Positions 12,579 through 20,806 of a stretch of 43,733 bases of DNA are shown piece after piece; position 1 is the stretch's first letter; every line of letters begins with the position of its first letter. The notes beneath the pieces were generated by a model, which saw only the letters and a program-made list of their open reading frames with translations, was not told the DNA's origin and did not search any database. Made by a program: the position numbers and the translations under genes. Source of the stretch: Pseudomonadota bacterium (GTDB lineage Bacteria > Pseudomonadota > Gammaproteobacteria > Burkholderiales > Burkholderiaceae_C); assembly GCA_021816585.1 (NCBI GenBank), contig JAKAXL010000021.1, positions 1 to 43,733 on the forward strand, read 5' to 3'.

Positions 12579-14147
12579 ATGACGAATCCCCAGGCCGTCA
12601 CCGCGGCCACCCCCGGCACGCTGCGCCAGGCGCGCGTGCTGGTCGTCGGCGCCGGCATCATGGGCGCCGGAATCGCCCAGGTGGCGGCCCAGGCGGGGCA
12701 CCGCGTGGCCCTGTTCGACGCGCGCGACGGCGCCGCGAGCCAGGCGCGCGAGCGACTCGGCGCGACCTTCGACACCCTGGTCGCCAAGGGCCGACTGCAG
12801 GCCGCGCAGGCCGCCGACGCGCTGGCACGCATCGAGCCGGTGCCGTCGCTGGAGGACGCCGCCGACTGCGCGCTGGTGGTCGAGGCCATCGTCGAGAACC
12901 TGGAGGTCAAGCGCGAGCTGCTGGCACGCCTGGAGCAGTTGGTCGACGAGCAATGCGTGCTGGCCAGCAACACCTCGTCGCTGTCGATCACCGCGCTGGC
13001 GCGCGACATGAAGCACCCCGGGCGCCTGGTCGGCATGCACTTCTTCAACCCGGTGCCGCTGATGAAGCTGGTCGAGGTGGTCAGCGGACTGCGCACCTCG
13101 CCGCGGGTCGCGCAGCAGGTGTTCGAGCTCGCGCAGGCCTGGGGCAAGACCGCGGTGCATGCGCGCTCCACCCCGGGCTTCATCGTCAACCGCATCGCCC
13201 GTCCCTACTACGCCGAGACCCTGGCGCTGCTGCAGGAGCAGGCGGGCCCTCCCGAGGTGCTCGACGCCTGTCTGCGCGCGGTCGGATTTCGCATGGGGGC
13301 CTGCGAGCTGATGGATCTGATCGGCCACGACACCAACTTCGCGGTCACCCAGGCGGTGTACGAGGCGAACTTCTTCGACAAGCGCTTCGTACCTTCGCTG
13401 GTGCAGCGCGATCTGGTCGACGGCGGGCTGCTGGGACGCAAGAGCGGGCGCGGCTTCTACGACTACGCGGCGGGCGCCGTCGCGCCGGTCGCGCAGCCCG
13501 CCGCCGAGGACCTGCAGGCGCCGCGCGCGCCGGCCACCCGGCTGCTGCTGGCGGGCAGCGGCGCGCTGGTCGAACGCATCGCCTCCGCGTTGCGCCGGGC
13601 CGACCAGGCCTTCGAGCAGGACCTCCGCGCCGACTGGTGCGGCCTGCAGGTCGACGACGCGCGGCTGTGCCTGAGCGACGGGCGCAGCGCCACCGCGATG
13701 GGCGCCGAGGTCGCGGTGTTCGACCTGCCGCTGCGCGACGACTCCGGTCTCGCGCTGGCCTGGTCCGCCAGCGCCGACGCGTCGCCAGACTGGGTGCGGC
13801 AGGCGCCGCGCTGGCTGCACCTGCTGGGCTGGCTGCCGCTGCGCCTGCGCGACGTGCCGGGGCTGGTGGTGGCGCGCACCATCGCCATGCTGATCAACGA
13901 GGCCGCCGATGCCGTGCACCAGGGCGTGTGCGACGAAGACGCCGCCGACCACGCGATGAAGCTCGGGGTCAACTACCCCGCCGGCCCCTTCGAGTGGCTG
14001 GCGCGCTGGCAACGGCTCGGTGCCATCGACCCGGCGGAGCTGCTGGACGCGCTGGACCGCCACTACCGCGGCGAGCGCTACCGCGTCAGCCCGCTGCTGC
14101 GCGACAGGGCCCGCAGCGTCGCGCGCGCCGCGCACGAGGCCCGCTGA
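12579..14147 (+). CDS. 3-hydroxyacyl-CoA dehydrogenase, PaaH/PaaC type
   Basis: The 522-residue NAD-dependent dehydrogenase most likely oxidises 3-hydroxyadipyl-CoA to beta-ketoadipyl-CoA downstream of BoxD. It has a Rossmann motif VVGAGIMGAGIAQ at about residues 18-30, catalytic His and Asn-Pro in MHFFNPVPLMKLVEVV, a first C-terminal domain (about 200-300) and a second 3HCDH C-terminal domain (about 430-520). PaaH-type enzymes also have this two-domain layout. It starts one base after the boxA stop and overlaps the next gene at TGATG, so it is tightly coupled in the operon. Confidence 0.87.
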   Translation: MTNPQAVTAATPGTLRQARVLVVGAGIMGAGIAQVAAQAGHRVALFDARDGAASQARERLGATFDTLVAKGRLQAAQAADALARIEPVPSLEDAADCALVVEAIVENLEVKRELLARLEQLVDEQCVLASNTSSLSITALARDMKHPGRLVGMHFFNPVPLMKLVEVVSGLRTSPRVAQQVFELAQAWGKTAVHARSTPGFIVNRIARPYYAETLALLQEQAGPPEVLDACLRAVGFRMGACELMDLIGHDTNFAVTQAVYEANFFDKRFVPSLVQRDLVDGGLLGRKSGRGFYDYAAGAVAPVAQPAAEDLQAPRAPATRLLLAGSGALVERIASALRRADQAFEQDLRADWCGLQVDDARLCLSDGRSATAMGAEVAVFDLPLRDDSGLALAWSASADASPDWVRQAPRWLHLLGWLPLRLRDVPGLVVARTIAMLINEAADAVHQGVCDEDAADHAMKLGVNYPAGPFEWLARWQRLGAIDPAELLDALDRHYRGERYRVSPLLRDRARSVARAAHEAR

Positions 14148-14962
14148 TGCCGACGCTGGTGGAGTTCGCACCGCAGTTGCACGCGGAGATCGGCGACGAC
14201 GGCGTGGCCGAGCTGGTGTTCGGCCCGCCGGACGGCATGCCGTCCACCGATGCGCGGCGCCACGCGGTGCTGGGCGGCGTGTGGGGCCGGCTGGCCGCGC
14301 GACCCGAGGTGCGCTGCATCCTCGTGCGCAGCGTCGGCAAGGGCTTTTGCGCGGGAGGCGACCCCGAGCTGGTGCGCGAGATGCTCGACAGCCACGACGC
14401 GCGACTGCGCGTGCTGCACGAGGCGCGCGCCATCGTGCAGGGGATGGTGGACTGCGAGATTCCCATCGTGTCGGCGATCAACGGCGCGGCGGTCGGCGCC
14501 GGTGCCGCGGTGGCCCTGCTCGCCGACGTGTCGATCGCCGGCGAGAAGGCGAAGATCATCGACGGCCACACCCGCATCGGAGTCGCCGCCGGCGACCACG
14601 CCGCGCTGATCTGGCCGCTGCTGTGCGGGCTCGCGAAGGCCCGCATGCACCTGCTGCTGTGCACGCCCATCGACGGCGCGCAGGCCGAGCGCATCGGCCT
14701 CGTCGGAATGTGCGTGCCGGACGCCGAGCTGCTCGAGCGCGCGCGCGAAGTTGCTCGCAGCCTGGCCGCCGGCAGCGCGCAGGCGCTGGCGGCGACCAAG
14801 CGCAGCCTGAACCACTGGCTGCGCATGGCCTGGCCCGCCTTCGAGCACTCGCTGGCGATGGAGATCCTCGGCTTCGCGTCGCCGGAAGCACGCGAGGGCT
14901 TCGAGGCCCTGGGCGAACGCCGGACCCCGGTGTTCGCGCCGCGGCGCCCGCCGCAGGACTGA
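14147..14962 (+). CDS. Crotonase-superfamily protein lacking both hydratase glutamates
   Basis: The 271-residue member of the enoyl-CoA hydratase/isomerase superfamily probably handles a dehydroadipyl-CoA intermediate of the box lower pathway. The oxyanion-hole motifs KGFCAGGDPELV and NGAAVGAGAAVALLAD are present. The first catalytic Glu of classical hydratases (GGGxE) is replaced by Ala, and the second falls in DGHTRIGVAAGDHAA with no Glu. It could therefore be an isomerase or use Asp/His chemistry instead of being a standard hydratase. Its start overlaps the preceding stop by one base. Confidence 0.8.
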   Translation: MPTLVEFAPQLHAEIGDDGVAELVFGPPDGMPSTDARRHAVLGGVWGRLAARPEVRCILVRSVGKGFCAGGDPELVREMLDSHDARLRVLHEARAIVQGMVDCEIPIVSAINGAAVGAGAAVALLADVSIAGEKAKIIDGHTRIGVAAGDHAALIWPLLCGLAKARMHLLLCTPIDGAQAERIGLVGMCVPDAELLERAREVARSLAAGSAQALAATKRSLNHWLRMAWPAFEHSLAMEILGFASPEAREGFEALGERRTPVFAPRRPPQD

Positions 14963-14976
14963 AGGGCGGCACCGCG

Positions 14977-15432
14977 ATGCTGTACGCCGAATTCCACGAA
15001 GGCCAGCTGATCGAGGCCGGCCCCTACCGCGTCAGCGAGGCGGAGATCGTCGACTTCGCCACGCGCTACGACCCGCAGTGGTTCCACACCGACGCCCGCG
15101 CCGCGGCGCGCCACCGCTTCGGCGGGCTGATCGCCAGCGGCTGGCACACCTGCTCGATCGCCATGCGACTCGTGGTGGATCACGTGCTGGCGGGCTCGGA
15201 GTCCTTCGCGTCGCCGGGGCTGGAGCGCGTGCGCTGGCCGCACCCGGTGCGCCCGGGCGACGAACTGCGCCTGCAGGCCCGAGTGCTGCAGACCCGGCGC
15301 AGCCGCAGCCGCCCGGAGCTGGGCATCCTGCGCTGGCAATGGAGCCTGCGCAATTCGGCCGGTGCGCAGGTGCTCGAACTCGAGGCCACGAGCCTGTTCG
15401 ACCTGGCCGCGGCGACGGGGCTCGACGCGTAG
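14977..15432 (+). CDS. MaoC-like hydratase/dehydratase
   Basis: The 151-residue single hot-dog-fold protein carries the R-hydratase motif DPQWFHTD followed by FGGLIASGWHT, the usual location of the catalytic Asp/His pair. It is the last gene of the rightward box operon, 14 bases after the crotonase gene. MaoC-like proteins hydrate or dehydrate 2-enoyl-CoA. Here it could supply the hydration step that the neighbouring crotonase may lack, which is an inference from the missing glutamates next door. Confidence 0.82.
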   Translation: MLYAEFHEGQLIEAGPYRVSEAEIVDFATRYDPQWFHTDARAAARHRFGGLIASGWHTCSIAMRLVVDHVLAGSESFASPGLERVRWPHPVRPGDELRLQARVLQTRRSRSRPELGILRWQWSLRNSAGAQVLELEATSLFDLAAATGLDA

Positions 15433-15553
15433 TTGATGACCATCAAGGCCGCCGCGGCGCTCGCCCCCTAGCCTGGGAATGCGTGCCCGGCGGCGCGGCA
15501 TGGGGCCGCGCCCGGTGCCCGCCGGTGTCGCCACCGCCCCCGGAAGACCTGTC

Positions 15554-15997
15554 ATGAAGCCCCGTTCCCGCCTGCTTGCGATCGCGCTCGGCGCGCTGCT
15601 GCTCGGACCCGGACTGGCCGCCACGGCCGTCGCGCAGCCGCGCGAGCCGGCGATCTACGGCAGCCAGCTGATGACCCGGCACGAGCGCCTGGAATATCGC
15701 GAACGCCTGCGCAACGCCCATACCGTGCGCGAGCGCGAACGCATCCGCCTGGAGCACCACCGGCAGATGCAGGAGCGCGCCCGCGAACGCGGCGTGCGCC
15801 TTCCCGACATGCCGCGTCGCGGCCCAGCAGCCGGTCCCGGACCGGGAGCCGGCCCGGGGCCGCGTGGCGGCGGCATGGGTCCCGGCCCCGGAGCGGGTCC
15901 CGGCCCCGGAGCGGGTCCCGGCCCCGGAGCCGGTCCCGGCCCGGCGTTCGGCCCTGGACCAGGAGCGGGACCGGGCGCGGGAGGACGCTCGCGCTGA
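15554..15997 (+). CDS. Exported low-complexity Gly-Pro-Ala-rich protein
   Basis: The 147-residue protein has a clear signal peptide (KPRSR, hydrophobic 7-24, AVAQ cleavage region). A charged helical middle follows (about residues 35-90) with runs of Arg/Glu/His (RERERIRLEHHRQMQERARE). The tail is a collagen- or elastin-like GPGPGA repeat up to the C-terminus. No family is recognised. The tail is encoded by an 18-bp tandem repeat. It stands alone between the box operon and another small exported protein. The start at 15554 is chosen because it places the signal peptide at the N-terminus. Confidence 0.65.
   Translation: MKPRSRLLAIALGALLLGPGLAATAVAQPREPAIYGSQLMTRHERLEYRERLRNAHTVRERERIRLEHHRQMQERARERGVRLPDMPRRGPAAGPGPGAGPGPRGGGMGPGPGAGPGPGAGPGPGAGPGPAFGPGPGAGPGAGGRSR
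15878..15931. repeat. 18-bp tandem repeat, three copies
   Basis: The unit ggtcccggccccggagcg occupies 15878-15895 and 15896-15913, and 15914-15931 with a last-base change. It encodes GPGPGA units in the preceding gene and stays in frame, so the protein tail can change length by slippage. Confidence 0.85.
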
Positions 15998-16161
15998 GGC
16001 GGCTCGCGCCGCGCCGCCGCGCCCGGCAGCGACCGGCGCGGTGCATCCGGTTACAGATGCAGGTGCATGGTGGCGTCGAAGTCGCGATCGACTGTCGGCA
16101 AACTTCGTCGCGTCGCGTTGAACCCGACATGGGGAATCTTTCCCCGACGGAGAACCGAGCC

Positions 16162-16497
16162 ATGCACAGATTTCTGCTCGCAGTGGCCGCCGCGGCCGCG
16201 GCGGCCGTCCCCGCGGCGCACGCCGACCCCGTGTACTGGTCGCTGAGCGTGGGCACCCCCGCCTTCGTCCCCGCATGGGGCCCCGTGTACGCCGCGCCGC
16301 CGCCGGCCGTCACGCCGCTGCCCGGTGCCGGCGCCGTGTACTACCAGGGTTACGCGCAGCCTCCCGGCTGGGGCTACCCCGGCCCCTGGGCAGCCCGTCC
16401 GTACGAGCGCCGCTGGCACCGCTGGCACGACCGCGACGACTGGCGTGATCGCGACGACCGGCATGACGACGACGGCTGGCGCGGAGGCGACCGCTAG
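16162..16497 (+). CDS. Small exported protein with His/Asp/Trp-rich tail
   Basis: The 111-residue protein has a signal peptide (MHRFLLAVAAAAAAAVPAAHA, about 21 residues). The middle is Pro/Tyr/Gly-rich, and the tail is strongly charged with repeated HD, RD and HDDD clusters (RRWHRWHDRDDWRDRDD). GGAG at 16149-16152 supports the ATG at 16162; a longer in-frame ATG at 16129 is possible. No family is recognised. The tail could bind divalent metal ions, which would suit the metal-exporter genes that follow, but this is inference. It converges on the CDF gene. Confidence 0.7.
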   Translation: MHRFLLAVAAAAAAAVPAAHADPVYWSLSVGTPAFVPAWGPVYAAPPPAVTPLPGAGAVYYQGYAQPPGWGYPGPWAARPYERRWHRWHDRDDWRDRDDRHDDDGWRGGDR

Positions 16498-16499
16498 GA

Positions 16500-16516
16500 G
16501 CCTTCGCATCGAAGGC
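16500..16516. terminator. Hairpin between convergent genes
   Basis: GCCTTCG (16500-16506) pairs perfectly with CGAAGGC (16510-16516) over a 3-base loop, between the stops at 16497 and 16551. It has no U-tract, so termination is only suggested. Confidence 0.35.
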
Positions 16517-16550
16517 GCGGAACGGCACCCGGGCGGCAGCCGGGCTCGCT

Positions 16551-17519
16551 TCAGGAATTCGCCGCGCGCAGCCGTGCCGCGGCGTCCGGATGGTCGAGGT
16601 CGGGGCGTTGCCACGGGTCGACGTGGGTCATCAGGTTGAGCACGCGGTGGCGCTGCATCACGCGCGCGCGCGCGGCCACGGCGATCTCGTGGCCCTGCTC
16701 GACGTTCAGCCCGGCGTCCACCTCGATGTGCGCGTCGGCGACGATCATGTCGCCCATCTTGCGCGTGCGCAGGTCGTGCACGCCCTGCACGCCCGGGGTC
16801 TGCAGCAGCGTGGCGCGGATCGCCTGCACCTCCTGCTCGTCGACCGCGCGATCCATCAGGTCGTGCAACGCGTCCCACGCGAAGCTCCACCCCATGCGGC
16901 CGACCATCAGGCCGACGATCAGCGCCGCGATCGGGTCGAGCAGCGGGTAGCCGGCCAGGTTGCCGATCAGGCCCACCGCGACCACCAGCGACGACGCGGC
17001 GTCCGAGCGCGCATGCCAGGCATTGGCCACCAGCATGCTCGACTTCACGCGCTTGGCCGCCGCCAGCATGTAGCGGAACAACCCCTCCTTGGCGAGCAGC
17101 GTGGCGCCGGCCACCCACAGCGCCACCACGTGCACCCGCGGCACGCCGGCCGGGTTCTCGAGCTTGCCCAGCGCCGCCCACAGCATGCCGGCGCCCACCG
17201 CCAGCAGCAGCAGGCCGAGCGCCAGCGAGGCGCCGGTCTCGAAGCGCTGGTGGCCGTAGGGATGCTCGGCGTCGGCGTCCTTGCCGGCATGGTGGCTGGC
17301 CAGCAGCACGACGAAGTCGGCCACCAGGTCGGAGGCCGAGTGCACGCCGTCGGCGACCAGGCCCTGCGAGCGCGCGAACAGGCCGACCAGCACCTGCCCC
17401 AGCGCAAGCACCAGGTTCACCGCGACGCTGACCCACGTGCTGCGGGCTGCCGCGCGCGCGCGCTCGGCGGCGGTGTGCTGGGAATCCTCGGGTTCTGCGG
17501 CGAGATCGTCGAATCGCAT
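16551..17519 (-). CDS. Cation diffusion facilitator metal exporter
   Basis: The 322-residue inner-membrane antiporter of the CDF family moves divalent cations out of the cytoplasm in exchange for protons. Metal-site motifs HSASD in TM2 (within VADGVHSASDLVAD) and HARSD in TM5 (AWHARSDAASS) are visible, together with a Gly-rich TM1 and a C-terminal cytoplasmic domain with GDMIVADAHIEVD and HEIAVAA. The paired HxxxD sites fit Zn/Cd-type members. It is divergent from a P-type ATPase with about 100 bases between starts. No terminal His-rich loop is present. Confidence 0.9.
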   Translation of the reverse strand: MRFDDLAAEPEDSQHTAAERARAAARSTWVSVAVNLVLALGQVLVGLFARSQGLVADGVHSASDLVADFVVLLASHHAGKDADAEHPYGHQRFETGASLALGLLLLAVGAGMLWAALGKLENPAGVPRVHVVALWVAGATLLAKEGLFRYMLAAAKRVKSSMLVANAWHARSDAASSLVVAVGLIGNLAGYPLLDPIAALIVGLMVGRMGWSFAWDALHDLMDRAVDEQEVQAIRATLLQTPGVQGVHDLRTRKMGDMIVADAHIEVDAGLNVEQGHEIAVAARARVMQRHRVLNLMTHVDPWQRPDLDHPDAAARLRAANS

Positions 17520-17620
17520 GTCGGCGGGGAAGCGTGATACAGGTTGGCGTATTCTCGCTCAGGCCGGCCGAGTCTCCTGTTTCCGGGGAGCTTCGACGCG
17601 GCGATCCGGACCCTCGCGCC
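17520..17620. promoter_or_regulatory. Divergent intergenic region, CDF / P-type ATPase
   Basis: These 101 bases separate the two divergent transporter starts and must hold both promoters. No convincing -35/-10 pair or metal-regulator palindrome was recognised by eye. Confidence 0.35.
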
Positions 17621-20242
17621 ATGCCAGACGCCCCCGCCGGCCCCGCCTCCCCGCTGCCCGACCCCGAGAGCCTGCGCGGTCTCGAGCAGGCGCAGGCAGC
17701 GGCGCTGCTGCTGCGCCACGGCCCGAACGCCCTGCCCGGCTCGGCGCCGCGCGGCTTGCTGCGCAGCGTCGCCGAACTGCTGCGCGAGCCGATGCTGCTG
17801 ATGCTGCTGGCCGCCGGAGGCATCTACCTTGCGCTGGGAGACCGCGCCGAGGCCGCCGCGCTGCTGGTGTTCGTGTTCGTGGTGCTCGGCATCGCGCTGA
17901 CCCAGCAGCGCAAGACCGAGCACGCGCTGCAGGCGCTGCGCGAGCTGTCGGCGCCGCGCGCCTGCGTGATCCGCGACGGCGCGCAACGACGCATCGCGGC
18001 ACGCGAGCTGGTCCCGTCGGACCTGCTGGTGCTGCGCGAAGGCGACCGCATCGCCGCCGACGCGCGCGTGCTGCATGGACAGATGCGGGTCGACGAATCG
18101 CTGCTCAGCGGCGAATCGGCGATGGTCGACCGCGGGGCCCCGCGCCCCGGGGCTCCCGCGGGCGATCTCGTGTACGCCGGCACCCAGGTCACGCAGGGAA
18201 CGGCCGTCGCCGAGGTCGTCGCCACCGGCGCCGCCAGCGCCTTCGGCCGCATCGGCGAATCCCTGGCGACCACGCGGAGCGAGGATTCGCGCCTGCAGCG
18301 GGCCGCGGCGCGGCTGGTGCGGCGCCTGGCCGTGCTGGCCTGGGGCTTCGCCGCGCTGCTGGCCTTGCTGGAATGGCAACTGCGCGGACGCGGCGCGCTG
18401 CCCAGCCTGCTCAGCGGCATCGCGCTGGCGATGGCGCTGCTGCCGGAGGAGATTCCGGTGGTGCTCGGCGTGTTCCTGGGGCTCGGTGCGTGGCGCATGG
18501 CGGCGCGCCAGGTGCTGGCTCGGCGCATCCCGGCGGTGGAGGCGCTGGGCGGCGTCACCGTGCTGGCCGCCGACAAGACCGGCACGCTGACCGTCAACCG
18601 CATGCAACTGGCCTGCCTGCGCACCCCGCATGCCGAGTTCGACAGCGCGACCGCGGGTGCCTTGCCCGAGGAGTTCCACGAATTGCTCGAGTTCGCCATG
18701 CTGGCGACCCCGCCCGACCCCTTCGATCCGATGGAGCGTGCGATCCGCGAGCTCGCGCACCAGCGCCTGCGCGGCACCGAGCATCTGCATGAACGGGTGC
18801 AACTGCAGGCGGAGTACCCGCTGTCGCCGCGCATCCTGGCGATGACCCGGGTGGTTCGCACCGATGCGACGACGGCGCCCGGGGCCTGCCTGCTGGCGAC
18901 CAAGGGGGCGCCGGAAGCCATCGTCGACCTGTGCCATCTCGACCAGACGCCAGGCCGCCCCGGGCCGGACCCCGAACGGCTGCGCGAACAGGTCGACGCG
19001 CTGGCGGCGCGCGGGCTGCGCGTGCTGGCGGTGGCGCGCGGCGTCTGGAATTGCCCACACGCCGACCCGCGCGCCGCGGATTGGCCGGCGACCCAGCACG
19101 ATTTCGACTTCGAGTTCCTGGGCCTGCTGGGATTCTTCGACCCGCCGCGCGAAGGCGTCGCGCAGGCGGTGGCTGCCTGCCGGGACGCCGGGGTGCGCGT
19201 GATCATGCTCACCGGCGACCATCCGGCGACCGCCCGCGCGGTGGCGGCGCAGGTCGGGGTGTCGCGCCACGCCCGGCTGCTGCTCGGCGACGACATCGAT
19301 AGCCTGGACGACGCCGCCCTTGCCGAGCGCCTGCGCGACACCGAGGTCTGCGCGCGCCTGCAACCGCGCCACAAGCTGCGCCTGGTGCGCGCGCTGCAGG
19401 CCGACGCGCAGGTGGTGGCGATGACCGGCGACGGGGTCAACGACGCGCCGGCGCTGAAGGCCGCCGACGTCGGCATCGCGATGGGCGAGCGCGGCAGCGA
19501 CGTGGCGCGCGAGGCGGCGTCGCTGGTGCTGCTCGACGACAGCTTCGCCAGCATCGTCGAGGCCATGCGCCAGGGCCGGCGCGTGTGGGACAACCTGGCC
19601 AAGGCCATGCGCTTCATCGTCGCCGTGCACGTGCCGGTGGTCGCGCTGGCGCTGCTGCCGCCGCTGCTGGGATGGCCGCCGCTGCTCATGCCGCTGCACA
19701 TCGTGCTGCTGCAACTGGTCATCGACCCGGCGTGCTCGGTGATGTTCGAGGCCGAGCCGGCGGCTTCCGACCTCATGCACCGCCCGCCGCGCCCGCCGCA
19801 GTCCACCCCCTTCGATGCGCGCCGACTGCTGCCGGCGCTGGCGCAGGGGGCGGGACTGGCGGCGGCGCTGCTGGGCGGCTGCGCCTGGTTGCTGGGCCAC
19901 GGCTGGAACGCGCCCGACACGCGCGCGGCGGTGTTCGTCGCGCTGGTCGCCGGGGTGCTGCTGCTGATCCTGGCCAGCCGCGACCCGCGGCGCGCCCCCT
20001 GGCGCAACCTGCGCCCCGCCAATGCCTGGCTGGGCTGGCTGGCGCTGGGCACCGTGCTGCTGCTCGGCGCGCTGCTGCTGCCGGCGCTGCGCGGCATCAC
20101 CGCGTTCGGCGCCTGGCGCATGCCGATGGCGCTGGCGGCGTTGGCCATGCTGCTGCCGTTCCTCGCCTGGCTGGAAGCGCTGCGCCGGTTGCTGCCGGCG
20201 ACGCGCTTCGCGTCCTCGAGGGAACAGCGGACCGCCGGCTAG
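17621..20242 (+). CDS. P-type cation-transporting ATPase
   Basis: The 873-residue ATP-driven cation pump has an N-terminal cation-ATPase domain, an actuator loop (SLLSGESAMVD), a PEEIP motif in TM4, the phosphorylated Asp318 in DKTGTLTVN, MLTGDHPATA and the hinge TGDGVNDAPALKAAD (about 602-616). The C-terminal membrane domain has about six helices. PEEIP in TM4 places it near P2-type (calcium-like) pumps rather than CPx heavy-metal pumps, so the substrate is probably a hard cation; the exact ion is not known. The ATG at 17621 is chosen over an open upstream frame at 17534 because the family sequence begins here, although its Shine-Dalgarno is weak. Confidence 0.85.
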   Translation: MPDAPAGPASPLPDPESLRGLEQAQAAALLLRHGPNALPGSAPRGLLRSVAELLREPMLLMLLAAGGIYLALGDRAEAAALLVFVFVVLGIALTQQRKTEHALQALRELSAPRACVIRDGAQRRIAARELVPSDLLVLREGDRIAADARVLHGQMRVDESLLSGESAMVDRGAPRPGAPAGDLVYAGTQVTQGTAVAEVVATGAASAFGRIGESLATTRSEDSRLQRAAARLVRRLAVLAWGFAALLALLEWQLRGRGALPSLLSGIALAMALLPEEIPVVLGVFLGLGAWRMAARQVLARRIPAVEALGGVTVLAADKTGTLTVNRMQLACLRTPHAEFDSATAGALPEEFHELLEFAMLATPPDPFDPMERAIRELAHQRLRGTEHLHERVQLQAEYPLSPRILAMTRVVRTDATTAPGACLLATKGAPEAIVDLCHLDQTPGRPGPDPERLREQVDALAARGLRVLAVARGVWNCPHADPRAADWPATQHDFDFEFLGLLGFFDPPREGVAQAVAACRDAGVRVIMLTGDHPATARAVAAQVGVSRHARLLLGDDIDSLDDAALAERLRDTEVCARLQPRHKLRLVRALQADAQVVAMTGDGVNDAPALKAADVGIAMGERGSDVAREAASLVLLDDSFASIVEAMRQGRRVWDNLAKAMRFIVAVHVPVVALALLPPLLGWPPLLMPLHIVLLQLVIDPACSVMFEAEPAASDLMHRPPRPPQSTPFDARRLLPALAQGAGLAAALLGGCAWLLGHGWNAPDTRAAVFVALVAGVLLLILASRDPRRAPWRNLRPANAWLGWLALGTVLLLGALLLPALRGITAFGAWRMPMALAALAMLLPFLAWLEALRRLLPATRFASSREQRTAG

Positions 20243-20703
20243 CGCACCACCTTCCAGCTGCCGTCGCTCTGCCGGCACGCGGTGCCGTAGACGGTGTCGG
20301 GCCGCCCGCCGATGCTGGCCTGCATCGTGAATTCGCGGCACGGGCCCTGCTCGGTTTCATAGGTGCGCGTGGGAGTTACCGAATAGGCGTCGCCGGTGTC
20401 GGGGTTGCGCCAGTTCCCCGGGCTGCCCGTCGGGTAGCTCTCGAACACCTGCGCCGCGCGCACGCGGTCCTGCTCGTCCATGTGGCGCCCGATGTTGGCG
20501 CCGGCCACGCTGCCCAGCAGGGCACCGAGCACGATCGCCGCGGCCTGCCCGGAGCCGCGCCCGATGGTCGAGCCGGCGGCGGCTCCCGCCGCGCCCCCCA
20601 GCAGCGCGCCGCTCTGTTCCTGGTTCATCGCGCAGCCGGCGCACAGCACGACGGCCATCGCCGCCGCCGTCGCCCGCAATCCCTGCACTGCCTGGATGCC
20701 CAT
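20239..20703 (-). CDS. Glycine-zipper outer-membrane lipoprotein
   Basis: The 154-residue protein has a type II signal peptide with lipobox LCAGC (Cys about residue 24). A glycine-zipper stretch of two short hydrophobic segments (about 32-72, GALLGGAAGAAAGSTIG) and a C-terminal domain with PCREFTMQASIGGR and YGTACRQSDGSW follow. This resembles the rickettsial 17-kDa surface antigen family. AGGAG lies 6 bases before the start. Its stop shares the four bases CTAG with the stop of the convergent ATPase gene. Confidence 0.85.
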   Translation of the reverse strand: MGIQAVQGLRATAAAMAVVLCAGCAMNQEQSGALLGGAAGAAAGSTIGRGSGQAAAIVLGALLGSVAGANIGRHMDEQDRVRAAQVFESYPTGSPGNWRNPDTGDAYSVTPTRTYETEQGPCREFTMQASIGGRPDTVYGTACRQSDGSWKVVR

Positions 20704-20717
20704 GATCGACTCCTAGG

Positions 20718-20749
20718 AAAAAAAACAGGCACGGAGAGAGCCGTGCCTG
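20718..20749 (-). terminator. Intrinsic terminator for leftward transcription
   Basis: Stem caggcacgg (20726-20734) pairs perfectly with ccgtgcctg (20741-20749) over a 6-base loop. On the minus strand it is followed by eight consecutive T (20725-20718). It ends the transcript of the lipoprotein gene at 20807-22618 and separates it from the glycine-zipper gene. Confidence 0.9.
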
Positions 20750-20806
20750 CCAAATGTCCGGGCGCCGCACGACACCCGGACCGCTCGCCAACCTTTGCCG
20801 GGCGCC

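Noticed and set aside
15433-15446. TTGATG-AC-CATCAA inverted repeat just after the maoC stop, considered as a terminator
   Set aside because: A two-base loop cannot form a stable hairpin and there is no U-tract. It could be an operator, but no supporting context was seen.
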